Positions 1-12,172 of a stretch of 64,000 nt of DNA are shown here, in pieces. The number at the start of each line of letters is the position of its first letter. The first letter of the stretch is position 1. The stretch spans positions 18,681,050 through 18,745,049 of the forward strand of contig ML664199.1 of NCBI GenBank assembly GCA_007570785.1. The letters run 5' to 3'. The stretch is from Antilocapra americana (taxonomy: Eukaryota > Chordata > Mammalia > Artiodactyla > Antilocapridae). Both the position numbers and the translations under genes were made by a program. Under the pieces are notes generated by a model. The model was not told the DNA's origin. It made no database searches and was given only the letters and a program-made list of their open reading frames with translations.

Positions 1-2484
1 GAAACACACCATTGCTCCAGATTTGTTGTCAGTCTCTCTGCTCTGATGCCTTCATGCTGCCATGACATTCCAAAGAGCAGTCACCCAGTCACCTTGAGTC
101 ACCTTCTAGCTCTGTGCCTGCAAGGCTCATACTGAGTCAGAAGGAAAGTGAGAGAAAAGATGAAAACGAAATGCCAGGAGTGGTGCCTGGCAAGTTTCCA
201 AATGCCTCTCTACTCTGGGGTAGGTCTGTGACTTGCATTCCTAAGGGGTTGGGTATCCCATCCAGTGGGAGGGATCAGTGTTTGAAGGATACAGAAATCT
301 GAGGCATTACAGTGGCTTGTCGCCTTCTAAGGGCCATGGTACACAGATCAGCAGTATATCAGTGGCATTAAGATGTCAAGGAGGTGCAGTTAGGAAAAAA
401 ACTAAGAAGATTGATTAGAGGCGATATAATTAAAAAAAAAGTTTAAGACACATGGCTTTGTGGGGAAGAAATTGGGTCCTTTTGCCTTTTTTCTCAAACT
501 TTCGAAAGCACTTGATTTGACCAAGTGGACTCTGGATACCCATCTGCTGGTGGATGGTGTCTAAGTCCCCCAGGTGCCCCAAGTTTGCCTCGATGTGGGC
601 AGAGGGAGAGGCCTAATCCCCAAAGCATTGGTCCTTACATATTATTCTCTGGTTCTAGTTCTCCAGCTCCATGAGATGGGGGCTGAAAAACCAGTCGACT
701 ACTAGTTGCAGTGTTATGCGCTACTATATAGAATGGCGTATATAGAGTTAATTGTGATGAGCAACTCCGAAAGACTTGAAAATCTTGGGGGCATTTTTAT
801 GCTGGCCAGTTTTACTGTGTTTAGAGGAGAGGACTAGGTTTTTCTTTTTCACCAGAACAATTTAAACTTAAACTCTTTGTAAATGTCAGCATTCTAAATA
901 ACCATCCCGCTTCTCTAGCATGTTACTATGGTTGGGGGTGGAGGGGTGGGAAATGGTGAAGGAAACACACTAGCTGCTCTTTCCTTGGTCCCATCCTCTC
1001 CCTCTGTAAGTACAAAGAATCTCAGTGAAAACTAAGTGCCCTGGAAGACAGAGGACATTTTCCTAATCTGGCTCCTTTGGTTACATCATCTCTGGTTCTC
1101 TGTTTCTGGGATAAAACCGCGGCTGTGCAGTGTAGACCTTGAGCAGCTGAAGGTCCAGTTAACAGAGTCTTGGGCTGACATGTTCACATCCAGAAACCTC
1201 TTTGGTTACAGCCTCCATGGAAGTTTTTTGAAAGCTCTCACCTCTGAGGCTGAGCTCTGTCAGTCAGGAAATAACAAAAAAAGCAATCAGTAACATTTGG
1301 AAATGACATTGGAATCTAATGATCATTCTTCTTTGCCATATATTTTTGCAGAGTGAATCATTCTACAGAATGAGAGACTGGTCAAGCAGTTATTTATCAA
1401 GTGCCAGACACTGCTGCCAGCATTGCCAGGAAGTAAAAAGCAGCCTGAGTGTGACGAAGATAAGAAAGTATAAACCCAACTGCAATAAAAAAGCAGAATC
1501 TGAGCACGTCATAAGAGCACACAAGAATGGATGATCAAAGAAGAATAGATTACACCTGACTGGAAGGGCTAGGAGAAGCTTCCTGCGGAAGTGACATGTG
1601 AGGTAGGCTTGCAAACAAGGAAAGTATTTGAAGGCAAGATGGTGGGAAGCATGTTCCAGGGGGAGGGTGGAGGTGAGCAGAAGCTTGTCACTGGGAAAGC
1701 ACCAGGTGTGTTAAGGGAACAAGCAGCTGCTTCTTGGACTAGGAAGTTAGATGTGATATTTGAGAGCACAGTGTCCTCTGTGGAGGGCAGAGCTACCTTG
1801 TAAATGTGGAGGAAGGAGGAGCAGAGCTAACAGAGGCTACAAGCTTAAACAGCTCTTTAGAAGGCCTGGCGTGGAATTCAAAGTCAGAACAGCTTACTCT
1901 GCAGCAACACCACATGCATCTCAATTTTGCAGGCTTGTGTGAGTTCACCCCCCTTGATTGCAGGTCCAGACATCTTGGTATCTGTGTGAGAGACCCAACA
2001 CTGAAGGCAGAGTTTCAGAGAGACAGGCTCTTTTCTCCGTACTACTCAGAATTCAGTGGGTCTGTCTGAATCCAAGATGAAGTCCTAGAGGAAATGTGTG
2101 TCACAGGTTGAATGGAGGCCCCTGATCGTGCTAAGGCAGTAGGACTCCTCCCCTGGTTTTCTTGGGTACCATAATCAAGTCCTGACCTCTCTGGTCTTCC
2201 TTTTCCTGGCCTCATGGATGGTGTTGTTGCCTTCTATATGTCAAGATCCAGTTAGGATCTAAGAGGATCATACATATGAAAGCACTTTGAAAATTTTTAG
2301 TTCTAATGTAGTATGAACTGATAGTTTTAATTAATAACATTTTTTTTCATGAGCTATTTGCTCCAGTTGGCCTAAATACAGAATCTGAGCCTTTAGGAGT
2401 CATTTTAAACTCATAGATCAATTGAATGTAAACATTAGAAGGGACTTTAGTACTATCTAGTTCTCCTCATCTGTTGAAAGGCAG
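1..2484. other. Unassigned non-coding sequence
   Basis: No gene or young repeat is visible. The longest open frames are 60-87 codons, overlap on both strands and resemble no protein I know. About 1,560-1,800 is purine-rich with phrases such as 'gaagcatgttccaggggga' that resemble minus-strand L2, but the match is too weak to annotate separately. Confidence 0.5.
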
Positions 2485-2720
2485 CTCATCATAGAGATTA
2501 AGAGTACAGAAGCTGGAAATAGACTGAAGATATACAAATCTCATCTCTGCCTCTTAGTTACCTGATTTTGAGCAAGATTATTTTAACCATCCCGTGCCTC
2601 AGTTTCCTGATCTGTAAAGTGGTGATGAAAAAAACGTTCCCTATCTCATAGAGTTGTTGTGAGGTGCTGGTGCATGTGTGAAGTGCCCTGAGGATCTGCA
2701 CACAGTCGATGCTGTGTGCA
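2485..2720 (+). repeat. MIR SINE, plus strand
   Basis: The block follows the order of a MIR core and tail: a 'gattaagagtacagaagctgg' -like start, 'cctcagtttcctgatctgta' at about 2,598-2,617, then 'catagagttgttgtgagg'. It is diverged, as expected for a repeat older than the ruminant radiation. Confidence 0.8.
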
Positions 2721-2744
2721 CTGGTACAGTTAGTTCAATGGGCT

Positions 2745-2840
2745 TGCTTTTGCAGATAAGGATACTGAGGTCTGGAGAGGTGAAGTGACTTGCTCCAGGC
2801 ATTCACTCGCTCCGCAGCTGAGCCAGGACTAGAACGTGTT
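2745..2840 (-). repeat. MIR fragment, minus strand
   Basis: The reverse of the MIR core is readable as 'agataaggatactgaggtc' followed by 'gaagtgacttgctccagg'. It lies just after a plus-strand MIR, so the two form a short inverted pair of old SINEs. Confidence 0.7.
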
Positions 2841-2841
2841 T

Positions 2842-3855
2842 ACTGCCCTCTGTTTATTCAGTCAGCAGGATTTGCTTCTGATGAACATTTTAAAATGAAG
2901 AAAAATCTTCAGAATCTCTCAGGGATCAGGTGGGAGAAAGTCAGGTATCTTCAGGGAGAAGGAAGAGCCTCTCAGAAAGAACTGTGGAAAATGTGTCCTT
3001 ACATGTAGATTAAAGTGGGTAAATTCTCTGAGAGCTATTTACACCAAATCCACCCTCATGGCTGCCTTTTCTCATCATCCTGAGGCATTTACATCACACT
3101 TGCTGGACGGGGTCTCTTGACACATTGGATGAAAATCATGCAAAGTTCTCCCTTGGCTATAGGAAGAAATAAATTGTAACCTGTTGCCTTGAGAGTAGAG
3201 TTTACATTTCTCCATACTTGTATTCCAGCACAGCATCTAGGGTACTCAGTAGCCGACATAGAACAAAATGTTGTTTAGCTTTTGACAGTGGAGAAAAGTT
3301 CTGCCTATGCAGCCTCATTGTTGTCTACTAGAGACATTCATTTTCTGTTGTTTCTACACAGTTCAGGGACTCACACAGGAGACAATGAGGGGCTCCTTCC
3401 TGGTCCTTGGGAGGGAGCCTCCAGACTTCTCAGGGCCTTGGTTTATGTACCCATGAATCCATGAAAAGGGAATTGTAATCAGGAAAACGTCTTGCAGATG
3501 AATGAGCATAGATCTGCAGAATGCTTATCCAGCTGAGGGGAGAGATGTCAGGAGACTGGGGGATGCTGGGAAATAATAAAAGGGCAGGGAAGTATCCCCT
3601 GGCAGCCTGCATGTGGGAGCCTGGCTGGACAAGGAGGTCAGCCTCAGAGAGGATGTGAGGACAGTACACACCTAGAAAGGGGCCCAGTGGGGCCTTCCAT
3701 CCTCTTTTGTTCCTTGGAGGCTCAGGAAAGACAGGGGGCCCAGGGCTTCAGGACCTGGGAGAGGTGAGTCCCTGTCCTGCTTGTCTGTGCCAAGGAACAG
3801 TATGGTGGCACTCTAGTATGTAGGTGAGGTCAGCTGCTAGACAGTCAGCATCCCA
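2842..3855. other. Unassigned non-coding sequence
   Basis: Nothing is identifiable apart from an L2 tail at about 3,180-3,262. The short open frames (60-79 codons) on both strands have no recognisable domain. Confidence 0.4.
3180..3262 (+). repeat. L2 LINE 3' end, plus strand
   Basis: The sequence 'ccttgagagtagagt', then 'cttgtattccagcacagc', then 'ggtactcagtagc' follows the familiar order of the L2 3' terminus (dose-statement phrase, 'cccagcacctag', 'aggtgctcaataa'). It is diverged, so the call is tentative. Confidence 0.4.
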
Positions 3856-4350
3856 CTCACATTTGTGGACCACTTAGCATTCCATACCAGGCATTTGTGT
3901 TCCAGGCACTGTGTCTAAGTTCTTTATATGCATTCTATTATTCAAATATTATCAAAACTCTATGTGGTATATATGTATTATTATATTATTCCCACTTTGC
4001 AGAAAAGTACATTGAAGCTTGCTGTGCTTAGTCACTCAGTCATGTCCGACTCTTTGAGACTCTATAGACTGTAGCCCACTAGGCTCCTCTGTCCATGGGG
4101 ATTCCCTAGGCAAGAATACTGGAGTGGGTTGCCATGCCCTCTTCCAGGGGATCTTCCCAACCCAGGGACTGAAACCAGGTCTCCCACATTGCAGGTGGAT
4201 TATTTACTGTCTGAGCCACCAGGGAGCCCAAATTGAGGCTTAGAAAGGCTAAATTATTTGTCTGAGGTCACAGCTTATAAAAGGCATAGTTGGGGCCTGA
4301 ACCAACCTGTCTCTCTGGCACTTGGGCCCATGCACTTCACCACTAGACTA
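3856..4350 (-). repeat. MIR SINE, minus strand, split by a Bov-tA insertion
   Basis: The left part (3,856-4,020) ends with the reversed MIR core ('cccactttgcagaaaagtac'). The right part (4,232-4,350) resumes with 'attgaggcttagaaaggc', 'gaggtcacagcttataaaag' and 'ggggcctgaacc'. The interruption is a Bov-tA with a 10-bp target-site duplication, so the MIR is the older element. Confidence 0.85.
4021..4231 (-). mobile_element. Bov-tA SINE, minus strand
   Basis: Ruminant tRNA-Glu/Bov-A composite SINE read in reverse: 'gtcatgtccgactctttg', 'ctcctctgtccatgggg', 'aagaatactggagtgggttg', ending in 'gagccaccaggg'. Flanked by a 10-bp target-site duplication with one mismatch (attgaagctt 4,011-4,020; attgaggctt 4,232-4,241). 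It sits in an older MIR. Confidence 0.95.
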
Positions 4351-4819
4351 AGTAGTCAACCAACAGTGCAAGCTTCCTGGGAAAGGGATTATGTCTACTT
4401 GGATGTCTTGGCAATCCCTTAGCTTATCTAAGATCAGAGAGGGGAAGGACCACCTAAGTGCTAGCAGATAGCTGAGGATTTGGAATGTGTGGATCTATAG
4501 CCAGATCTCTGGTTATAGAGGATGGTGATGAAGGGCAAGATATTTTCCTCCTTAATAGCAGGAAACTGGAGTTGACTTGTAATGAATAAAATAGGAAAAG
4601 GGCTATTCTTAAGGGCCCATAGAGTCCATACAAACTAGAAGGCTTTGTCAAAATGAAGTGAGAATCAGAGCAGAGAACAGGAAGATGAAAGTGTGTCTGG
4701 AAATCATAAGCATTTATGAACACACGAGAAACCCTTTGCCTAGTGGAAAAGTGGTGGTACATTTTAGAGGTACAAGGAGTGAAATCCTGAGAAGGGAAGT
4801 CTACCTCAGTACTCCTCTA

Positions 4820-4960
4820 GGTGGGGCCATAGCTGGAGAACATCTTTATCACCTGGCCTCTTATTAGAAATGCAGATCTGGGGGCCTACTGAATCAGTTT
4901 CTCAAGAAGTGAGATCCAGAAATCCGTGCTTCCTATGCATATTACAATTTGAGTAGCACT
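4820..4960. repeat. MER5-like DNA transposon relic
   Basis: Phrases such as 'tatcacctggcc', 'ttattagaaatgcag', 'ctactgaatcag' and a degraded 'gagtagcactgtg' end match the short non-autonomous hAT-Charlie elements of the MER5 group. It has no coding capacity. Confidence 0.6.
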
Positions 4961-7900
4961 GTGTTACAGTCTATTCCCCAGATCCCATCTCATATCAGCC
5001 CTGGCAGTGCTCCAAGCTTTAGGACAGCACATCACCCTGCGCTGCCAGGCAGTCAGTGCTGGACCTCAGAGCACTCATCACTCAGGCACTGAGGGTGATG
5101 CTCTGGACCATAGCACATTCCTATCACTCTCTGTTACTACTCAACAACTGCTAGAGACATTTCTACAGCAGGTTCTGTAGGAGACATCCTTACATCCCAC
5201 ATCTGAAGATATCAGTAAGAGGAGACGACAAGTCACATCTATTTCTGGCATATGAGGAACAACTGATTGTGACTGTGAGCAATCATCTATGTTTATCCTT
5301 TTAGTAACACTTTCTCTACAAAGTGGGAAAGAGAGACACCCACTATAAGGCAGAGAACCCAGTGGCTCTGTATTTCTAGAAAAAATTAAAGAGCTTTTAA
5401 AAATATTGCCTAAAGAGGGAGAATGTTCACATCTATTTTGGAATAGTGAAAGTGAGTGACTTGTTGTGTTACTGGAAGATTTGATCTAATGTGTCCCAGG
5501 TGCTTTCAATTTGTCACTGGCCCAGAGAACACTCAAAGGGTTGCCTTAGCATCTTGGAAGGTGATACTGCCACATATCTCCCTCATTAAAATTCAAAATG
5601 CCTGAAACGTCATCATTAGAGATGCCTTGTGTATGGCTAAATATTCCACCCAGGTATCTTTCTTAGATAGATCTGGAGAAAATATGGCCTCCTGATGTTA
5701 AAACTCCCATAAGTGAGTTGGGATTCCAGGGATCAAGGGCATCTGGGGACGATGCAGAAGGAATGAGAAAGGAGAGAAATGATGCAGAAAGGGAAAGAGC
5801 AACTTTCCTAAAGTTTACCTTGTGTGAAGCCATCACTCTCCCCAACACTTATTTGAGCTAACCGGCTAACCTGCCTAGAGCCAGCTTTAGAAGTTCCCAG
5901 TTTAGGCTGCGTCAAATGCTCCTGGTCAGGGATCCCTGACCAGAGAATATAGCTGGTCCTTTTGGCTTTGGTCAGTAACTGAGGAAAGGGCAGTTTCTTG
6001 ACCAGTGAGGGGCACTGCTGTAAGCTCAGGCTGTGTTGTCAGTGAGGGCAGTGCTGGATATTCCCCTCCCTCCTTTCATCTGGTTACAGGCATGCAGGTC
6101 ACATGCCAGGCCCTGATGCATGCTTCCTTAGGTTTTCTATGTCCTTTACCAAATATTATCTCTACTGCTGACCATTCCACATGGAGAACTATGTTCTATG
6201 GGTCTTGAGGACTTCAGGAGTCCCTTCTAAAATAAAATATCCTTGGGTTGGGTGTGGTTAGACTTTGTTTTACTTTCTGTTATCCCCTTAATAATAGCGG
6301 ATTTCAGTTATGCTCTTTGACAATAAGGAGATTATTTGGGGAGATTGTGATATAATACCAAAATGTTTCACTCTCCAGAATGACAGGACTTTGTAGAGAT
6401 GTAGAAAGGACAATAGAAAATAAAGCGAAAAAAATAGAACTTGCCTAGATAAATACAGCAAGTATGATGATAAATTGTCTCATGTAAAACAGTAATGTTG
6501 TAAGAGACCCAAGTATTTGTAATGATGGTTATTTAAGGCTTTTGGTTTTTAAAAGTTGCTATTTAATAAGATTTGATATTTAGATGCATTTTCTATGGCT
6601 TTATTATATAATTATGTGTATGATATGTTATATATAGTATATATATAACATTTTTAATGTATTTATTTAGTTATAGCAGGGGATAAAATATGGAGGATTC
6701 CTGAAGGAACTAAATTTTAAGCCAGTGTTTCAAAGAAGCAGAAACTGAAGAGAGAAAGGGAAAAAGCGTAAAAGGATGGTGTAAGCCCAGAGAGGGTAGA
6801 GTCGCCCACAAGAGGCTACAGGCTGCTTGACTAAGGTAGAGTGGCCAAGGGGAGGAGGCCAACTGGAGGGGTCAGCTGATGAAGCACCAGGATGGCACCC
6901 GCAGGAGATGGGTCTGGAGGTTGCTATGGAGCTCCTGAACAGGGTGACTCAATATGAAGAGGATGAGGGAGGGGCTGGAGAGGCAGTTAGGCCAGTGCCG
7001 ATAGGAGAGACAAAGGACTACAGGGTATGAAGTGGCTGGTTACTCTCAGATCACACGAGGGTGAATCTGAGAAACAGACAAGAAACAGTATTTCTACTTT
7101 CCTCTTAAGGTGGGAATGGGGGTGTCTACTCTCAGATCCCTTTGTGCTCTCTTATCAAGGCTAGTCCTTGGACAAAGGTGATGAAACCTGGGGGATGGTT
7201 ACCTCTGGTTAAGGCTACAAATGGGCCAAGTGACTGTTTCAGGTGATCTTAGCTTGATCCTATGAAGGAGCTCAGGCTCTCTTCTGTGGTCTGTTGAGAT
7301 GAACAATTAACAGAGCCATCTTGTCCAGGGAGCCAAAAGTCCCTTTGCCTTGTGGTGGAACCAGGGCAAATGCATCCAGCAGGCTGGTGGCTGGCTCTGT
7401 TTTTGGAGCCCTCGAAATGATAATAATCATTTTAAAAAAATTCCGGGTTGAAACAACAAGCCAAAATCTCAAAGTGGCTCTTCAAATAAGTGGGAAAACT
7501 GTTAATTACTCATTTTCAAAAGATCTTCCCCCATAACCCTGCAAATTAATTTAGAGACTGTCTTTATGTGGGAAGTAAAGAGAGAAAATTCATTTCAGTC
7601 TGACTTACTCTTAGTCAGTTTGGAGAGACAAAGTCACAATTGGTGTTTGAGGGGGAAAAATTGAGCCCCAGATGCTTCATGGAATGAGGAAAGCTTCCAT
7701 TTACCTCTCAGCCTTAAAGAACACACCTTCAGGAAAATGACTGAAGCCTGGGAAATTATGAATATCAAATTAAGTAAATAAGGAAACCAGTGAACAGCTG
7801 CAATTTTCTGCCAGAGGTTTTTTTGTTTTCCTATTTAAGGGATAGGAAACCTTTTATGCATTGGGTTTTCCAATTGATTCCAAGAGTATATTATGCTAAT

Positions 7901-8074
7901 AGTAGCTTTACAAAATAAAAAGACATTTTGGCTTTCTATTCTGAATTTCAGGCATGGGGGTGCATACCACTGTTCTATCACTCTTATTCACGCTGATGAA
8001 AGCAAAGAAGATTGAGCATTAAAAGCTGAAGGTCATCCATACAGTGGTCCCAATAGCAATCTATGTACCTTTAA
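4961..8074. other. Non-repetitive, non-coding sequence
   Basis: No gene and no recognisable young repeat. It contains a perfect palindrome at 5,922-5,943 and an AT-rich run at about 6,590-6,660. The 67-codon frame at 6,827-7,030 lies in purine-rich DNA and resembles no known protein. Confidence 0.5.
5922..5943. repeat. Perfect 22-bp palindrome
   Basis: The 11-nt arm CTGGTCAGGGA is followed directly by its exact reverse complement, with GGATCC at the centre. Further GGTC(A) or TGACC motifs follow at about 5,952, 5,970 and 5,998. It is not part of any repeat I recognise. Confidence 0.9.
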
Positions 8075-8330
8075 CCCTGCGGAGGAAAAGTAATTACCCT
8101 TTGACTTCTGGTGACCTCAACTAACCTTTGTTGAAGGGCCAGAGAAAATAAAGGCTGACCATCAGCCTGCCCTCACTGCCCTGGGCTTAACCTGCTGTGT
8201 GAATGAAGAACAGCCCAACAATAGGATGAGAGGATGTTGCCATGGAAATAGCCCTGGACGAAGGAGCAAAAATCAGAAATTTATCACAATTAATTGTTTT
8301 ATTAAGAACCTCCCATCTTTTGGATTATTC
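8075..8330. other. Candidate conserved non-coding element
   Basis: The block is free of repeats and of mixed base composition. It carries the 12-bp palindrome ACAATTAATTGT (8,286-8,297), a homeodomain-type core, and an X-box-like half, GTTGCCATGGAAA (8,236-8,248). No open frame of note covers it. The regulatory reading is inference from sequence texture only. Confidence 0.3.
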
Positions 8331-8483
8331 CCTGGAGTGTGGGGAGGATGTGCTCTCATTTAGATCTTACAAGAGGAAAATTCTGCTCGAGTGAATCAAA
8401 CAGCCCATACAGTAAAACCATAAGTTGTGGCTAGAACTAGACAGTTTTCTGAGAGGATCTACATGTTCACATAATTTACACAG

Positions 8484-8497
8484 ATGCAAATGCAAAT
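8484..8497 (+). promoter_or_regulatory. Two overlapping octamer (POU-type) sequences
   Basis: ATGCAAAT occurs at 8,484-8,491 and again at 8,490-8,497, sharing two bases. ATGCAAAT is the known binding sequence of Oct/POU proteins. Activity here is inference, and single octamers are expected by chance in AT-rich DNA of this length. Confidence 0.3.
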
Positions 8498-11400
8498 AGT
8501 CAGGATGAGGGCCTCAAAACCTCACACTACCAGACAAATCGGTTGAGGTACAGGTTTGGGCATCTGTCTTTGAATATGCTCAGCAGATGTTGCCTGTACT
8601 TCTATGCCTGGGCAAGGTCTGGAAGATATAGGAGATCATATTTAATACTCTATCAGGGAGCAGAATTGCAATGTCTCATTTTGTCATCCTTACTTAACCT
8701 TCGTGTTAAATAGACTCTAAATTCTGTGTGTTTTTAAGGTGAATTCATTTAGATTAGAAAATAGAAACTTGCCAACCAATTATGTTCAGATTAAACTAGA
8801 TGAGCCCAAGACACTCTGGCTGATATGGGCTAACTGAAGGAAAAAGAAGCCAAGTCAGTCAGAGACAGTTCTTTTAAGGAGAGCCTGCGAGTTATCTCTC
8901 AGGTATTATCAGACTTATTTAGAAGCAATAATATTGATTTTTCACATTATAATATTTTCATTTATTTTTCATTTTTATTTTATGTTAATACAAGGATTAA
9001 ATTAGACTTCAGAAAGCAAAAATGTGGATTTTTATTAGTTCTTTCATATATTTTTATTAAGTAGATTAGTGCATTGTTAAGTAGATAAGAATAAGATATT
9101 ACCTTTTCTTTTTCCTTTTTGTTTGTAGAGGCTAGAATAGCAATGTGAAACACTCATTTGTTGTATTTCCTAAATAGTGAGTTATTTATGTTAATCAGTT
9201 TTAAAAATAATTTGAGGTACTAAAACAAAGCAGGCGGTTAAGCTCAGATATTGATTTTCTTTTTAATGGATATTTCATCAGTGAAATTTTAACCACCGAT
9301 AAAGGAGAAAAACTGTAGCAGGTGTTTACTGAAGACTCCTTTCACAATGAGATCTGCTTTTTTTTGGTCATGGCACGAGATGGCAATATGAGTTTCATTT
9401 ATGCATTTTAACTCCAGATGTTTATAGGAAATTAATCTCATATTGGAGAGAAGGCTTATTTGGCTTTCATTAGAACTTGGAAAGTTATGTTTAATACACA
9501 TAAACTTTTAAAACAAAAGAATGCTGTTGGCACTCTGTTAACTAACAATGAAATTCAATGCTTGAGCTTCCTGTTTACTTATCTCCTGCCTGCACTTAGT
9601 TTATCACTCATTCTGTGTGTTCCTCCTATTGTTAGGGCCAGAATTCTCTGTTTGCTGACACTCCAGGACCTGAGACCGGAAGGCCCATCTCAAATAATAC
9701 AGCAGACGTGGCTAGACTGGTTAAACAAACTCTGGCCTTTGGCAGATTTTTAATCTTTTTCTTTGCTATAGATAACAGTTTTTCTTAAGTGGCAGCAACA
9801 CATCTCTAAAAATAAACCTGCAACACAGTCTTGCTTGTGCTTACCTTACAGTTCAGCAGCACTTTTCTTGTGATCATGCTTCTTCATTCCCACTTCCTTT
9901 AGTTTTGGGGGGAGCCCATACCTGCTTGTAGGGCACTAAGTACGTTTCTTCTGGCTATGGTTCCTACAGCATTGAGCTTGGTCTTCATGGCCCTTACTAT
10001 ATTTGGACCATCTCCAGATTTTCTGTGTTTATTAACCCGCGGCTGGATGGCTTGACTGAGGCAGTGGAACCAAATGTGAAGATGGTAAGGAGTTTCTGTT
10101 GTTTTACCTGTTTGGGCCAACAGAAGAGTGAGATAGAGAATGATGATACTGATCAAAATGTAAAAATTAAGGCTCATCTGTCCTTATGGGGAAACAGCAG
10201 ATATTCGCTCAGTCTTAGTCTCCTCCATTCAGAGTGATTATGTGTAGTTTCTGCTGATTTGGGTAATCACTTCTATATTAAAATTACTGAGAGCTATTTT
10301 GCTATATATCGTTTACTTGTAGAGTACATTTTTATTGCTCTAATTTTGTTTAAAGGAAATACATCATATATACTTATTTAATTTACATGAAAATCGTCCC
10401 AGAATAATTTTGCAAACATCAGGGTAAATCAAATTTCTCAATGACTAGGTATTTAAATGAAGAGATGAGAGTATTTACTGGTTTATAACTAATAGTGCAT
10501 CAACTTAACTGCTCTTCAATATCAGCCATAAAAATGATATTCAAGTATGAAGTGTCTTTTAAAAGATGAGGACTACAGAGAATAGTCCTATATATTTTTC
10601 TAGTTATCGACTCTTTGCTTCCAATTCTTAATCCTATGTATGCACACAACTACTAAATAAATGTACAGGCTATGCAGTGTAAATGAGGGACTAAAATCTA
10701 TTCCAGAAACAAAAAGTTAAATATGCAATAAATGAAAGAAAAAATTAGATATAAAATATATATGAAAAAATTCTAAAAATTTCCATTCAAAGCACTTTGA
10801 ATATACATGTTTAAAAAACAACATGGAGTTTTGTTATGAGAGTTTGAGATAATTTTTAGAGAACATATATATTTAAAAAAAACAACATGACATTTTGTCA
10901 GCAGAGTTTACAATAATTTTGGGGTGGATGGATGGTTTCAACTGAAGGGGGAAAAAAAACAATTTTAACAGGATATGGGTGTTAATACTACCAGCTCCAA
11001 ATTAAGCATACATTAATGGCATGACATTATTCTGCTCCGTTCAGTATTTAAAATATCCTTCCAAGAACTATGTGCAGTGTAATGGGTTGTATATAAATAT
11101 AGGGGGTTGCCCAACTGTGATTTTAACACTGGATTTGGGTTAAAGAATGCAAAAAAACATTGTTAAAAATTATATGGCATCAGTGTTCCTTATAAAAGGA
11201 CATAATTCAGCCTTTTTCAACAGACTGATGGAAATATAATGCTGTTAAGCTCTCCATAGTTTCAAGCACAATGTAGAAGGAAAGTAACTTACAAAAAAAA
11301 AATTTAGATCTATTTAAATGCATCTCAAAAAACAAAGATATTCCCAAGAAATGGTCATATATGCCTCTAACAAAGTCTTACACAGTTCACCCTAAGTTTG

Positions 11401-12119
11401 AAGCAGGGAGTAGGATTTTAGTAAAACATGTATTTAAACCTATGTATTATATCATTCTAAAACAAATTATTAACCCAGCTGAAAGTCCCAACCACCAGAA
11501 TTCCATATACAATAGTACTATGTATCTATCTGGGAAGTCGCTGGATTCAGTGCCATCTATTTGCACCTTCACACCATAAGCATATAAGTACAGTTAATGC
11601 CTAAGCCTTGAGCAACAGTATCAGTTACCCTAAAAGTTACCTTCAAGATTAAATACCTTTAAATGCTGCGGCACCCTGGATTTCCAGTTAACCAAACTAT
11701 ATTTCCAGCAGAAACTCCTGGAGTGTAGAGTAGTTCTCCTCTGTAAGCCCTTCTTGCTGGTCTTCTTAGAAAGCCATGCTGGAACATTTTTTTTTTTTAA
11801 TCCTGTTGATAATTTGACTCTCTGTCAACTAGTGCTTGTCGACCCATCACTAGCCTTTCTTAGGGTGGAGTTGACTGGAAGGTTGAAGGGCTGAAGATAC
11901 ATACATCATCTTCCCCTTCTCAGTGCACCTTAGTATGAACAAGGCATCGAGGCTACGAGGAAAGGAGGGAGGGCTGAGCTGTCATATAGTCCACAGATAG
12001 CAGGCTTTCCCTCTGTCCCGCAGTGCTGGAGAGGGGATTATTGCTGCAGGAAAAAAAAAAAAAAATCTGGCCACACTGTAGAAATAATCACCTCAGTTCA
12101 GATCTCCCCCACCTCCCTC

Positions 12120-12172
12120 TGTTCTTTCTCTCTCTCTTTCTTTCTGTCTCTCTCTCTCTTTCTGGCTCTCTG
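12120..12172 (+). repeat. Pyrimidine-rich simple repeat (TC/TTTC)
   Basis: An almost uninterrupted run of T and C in TCTC and TTTC units. An A-rich run lies upstream (about 12,050-12,066) and another downstream (12,310-12,335). Confidence 0.85.
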
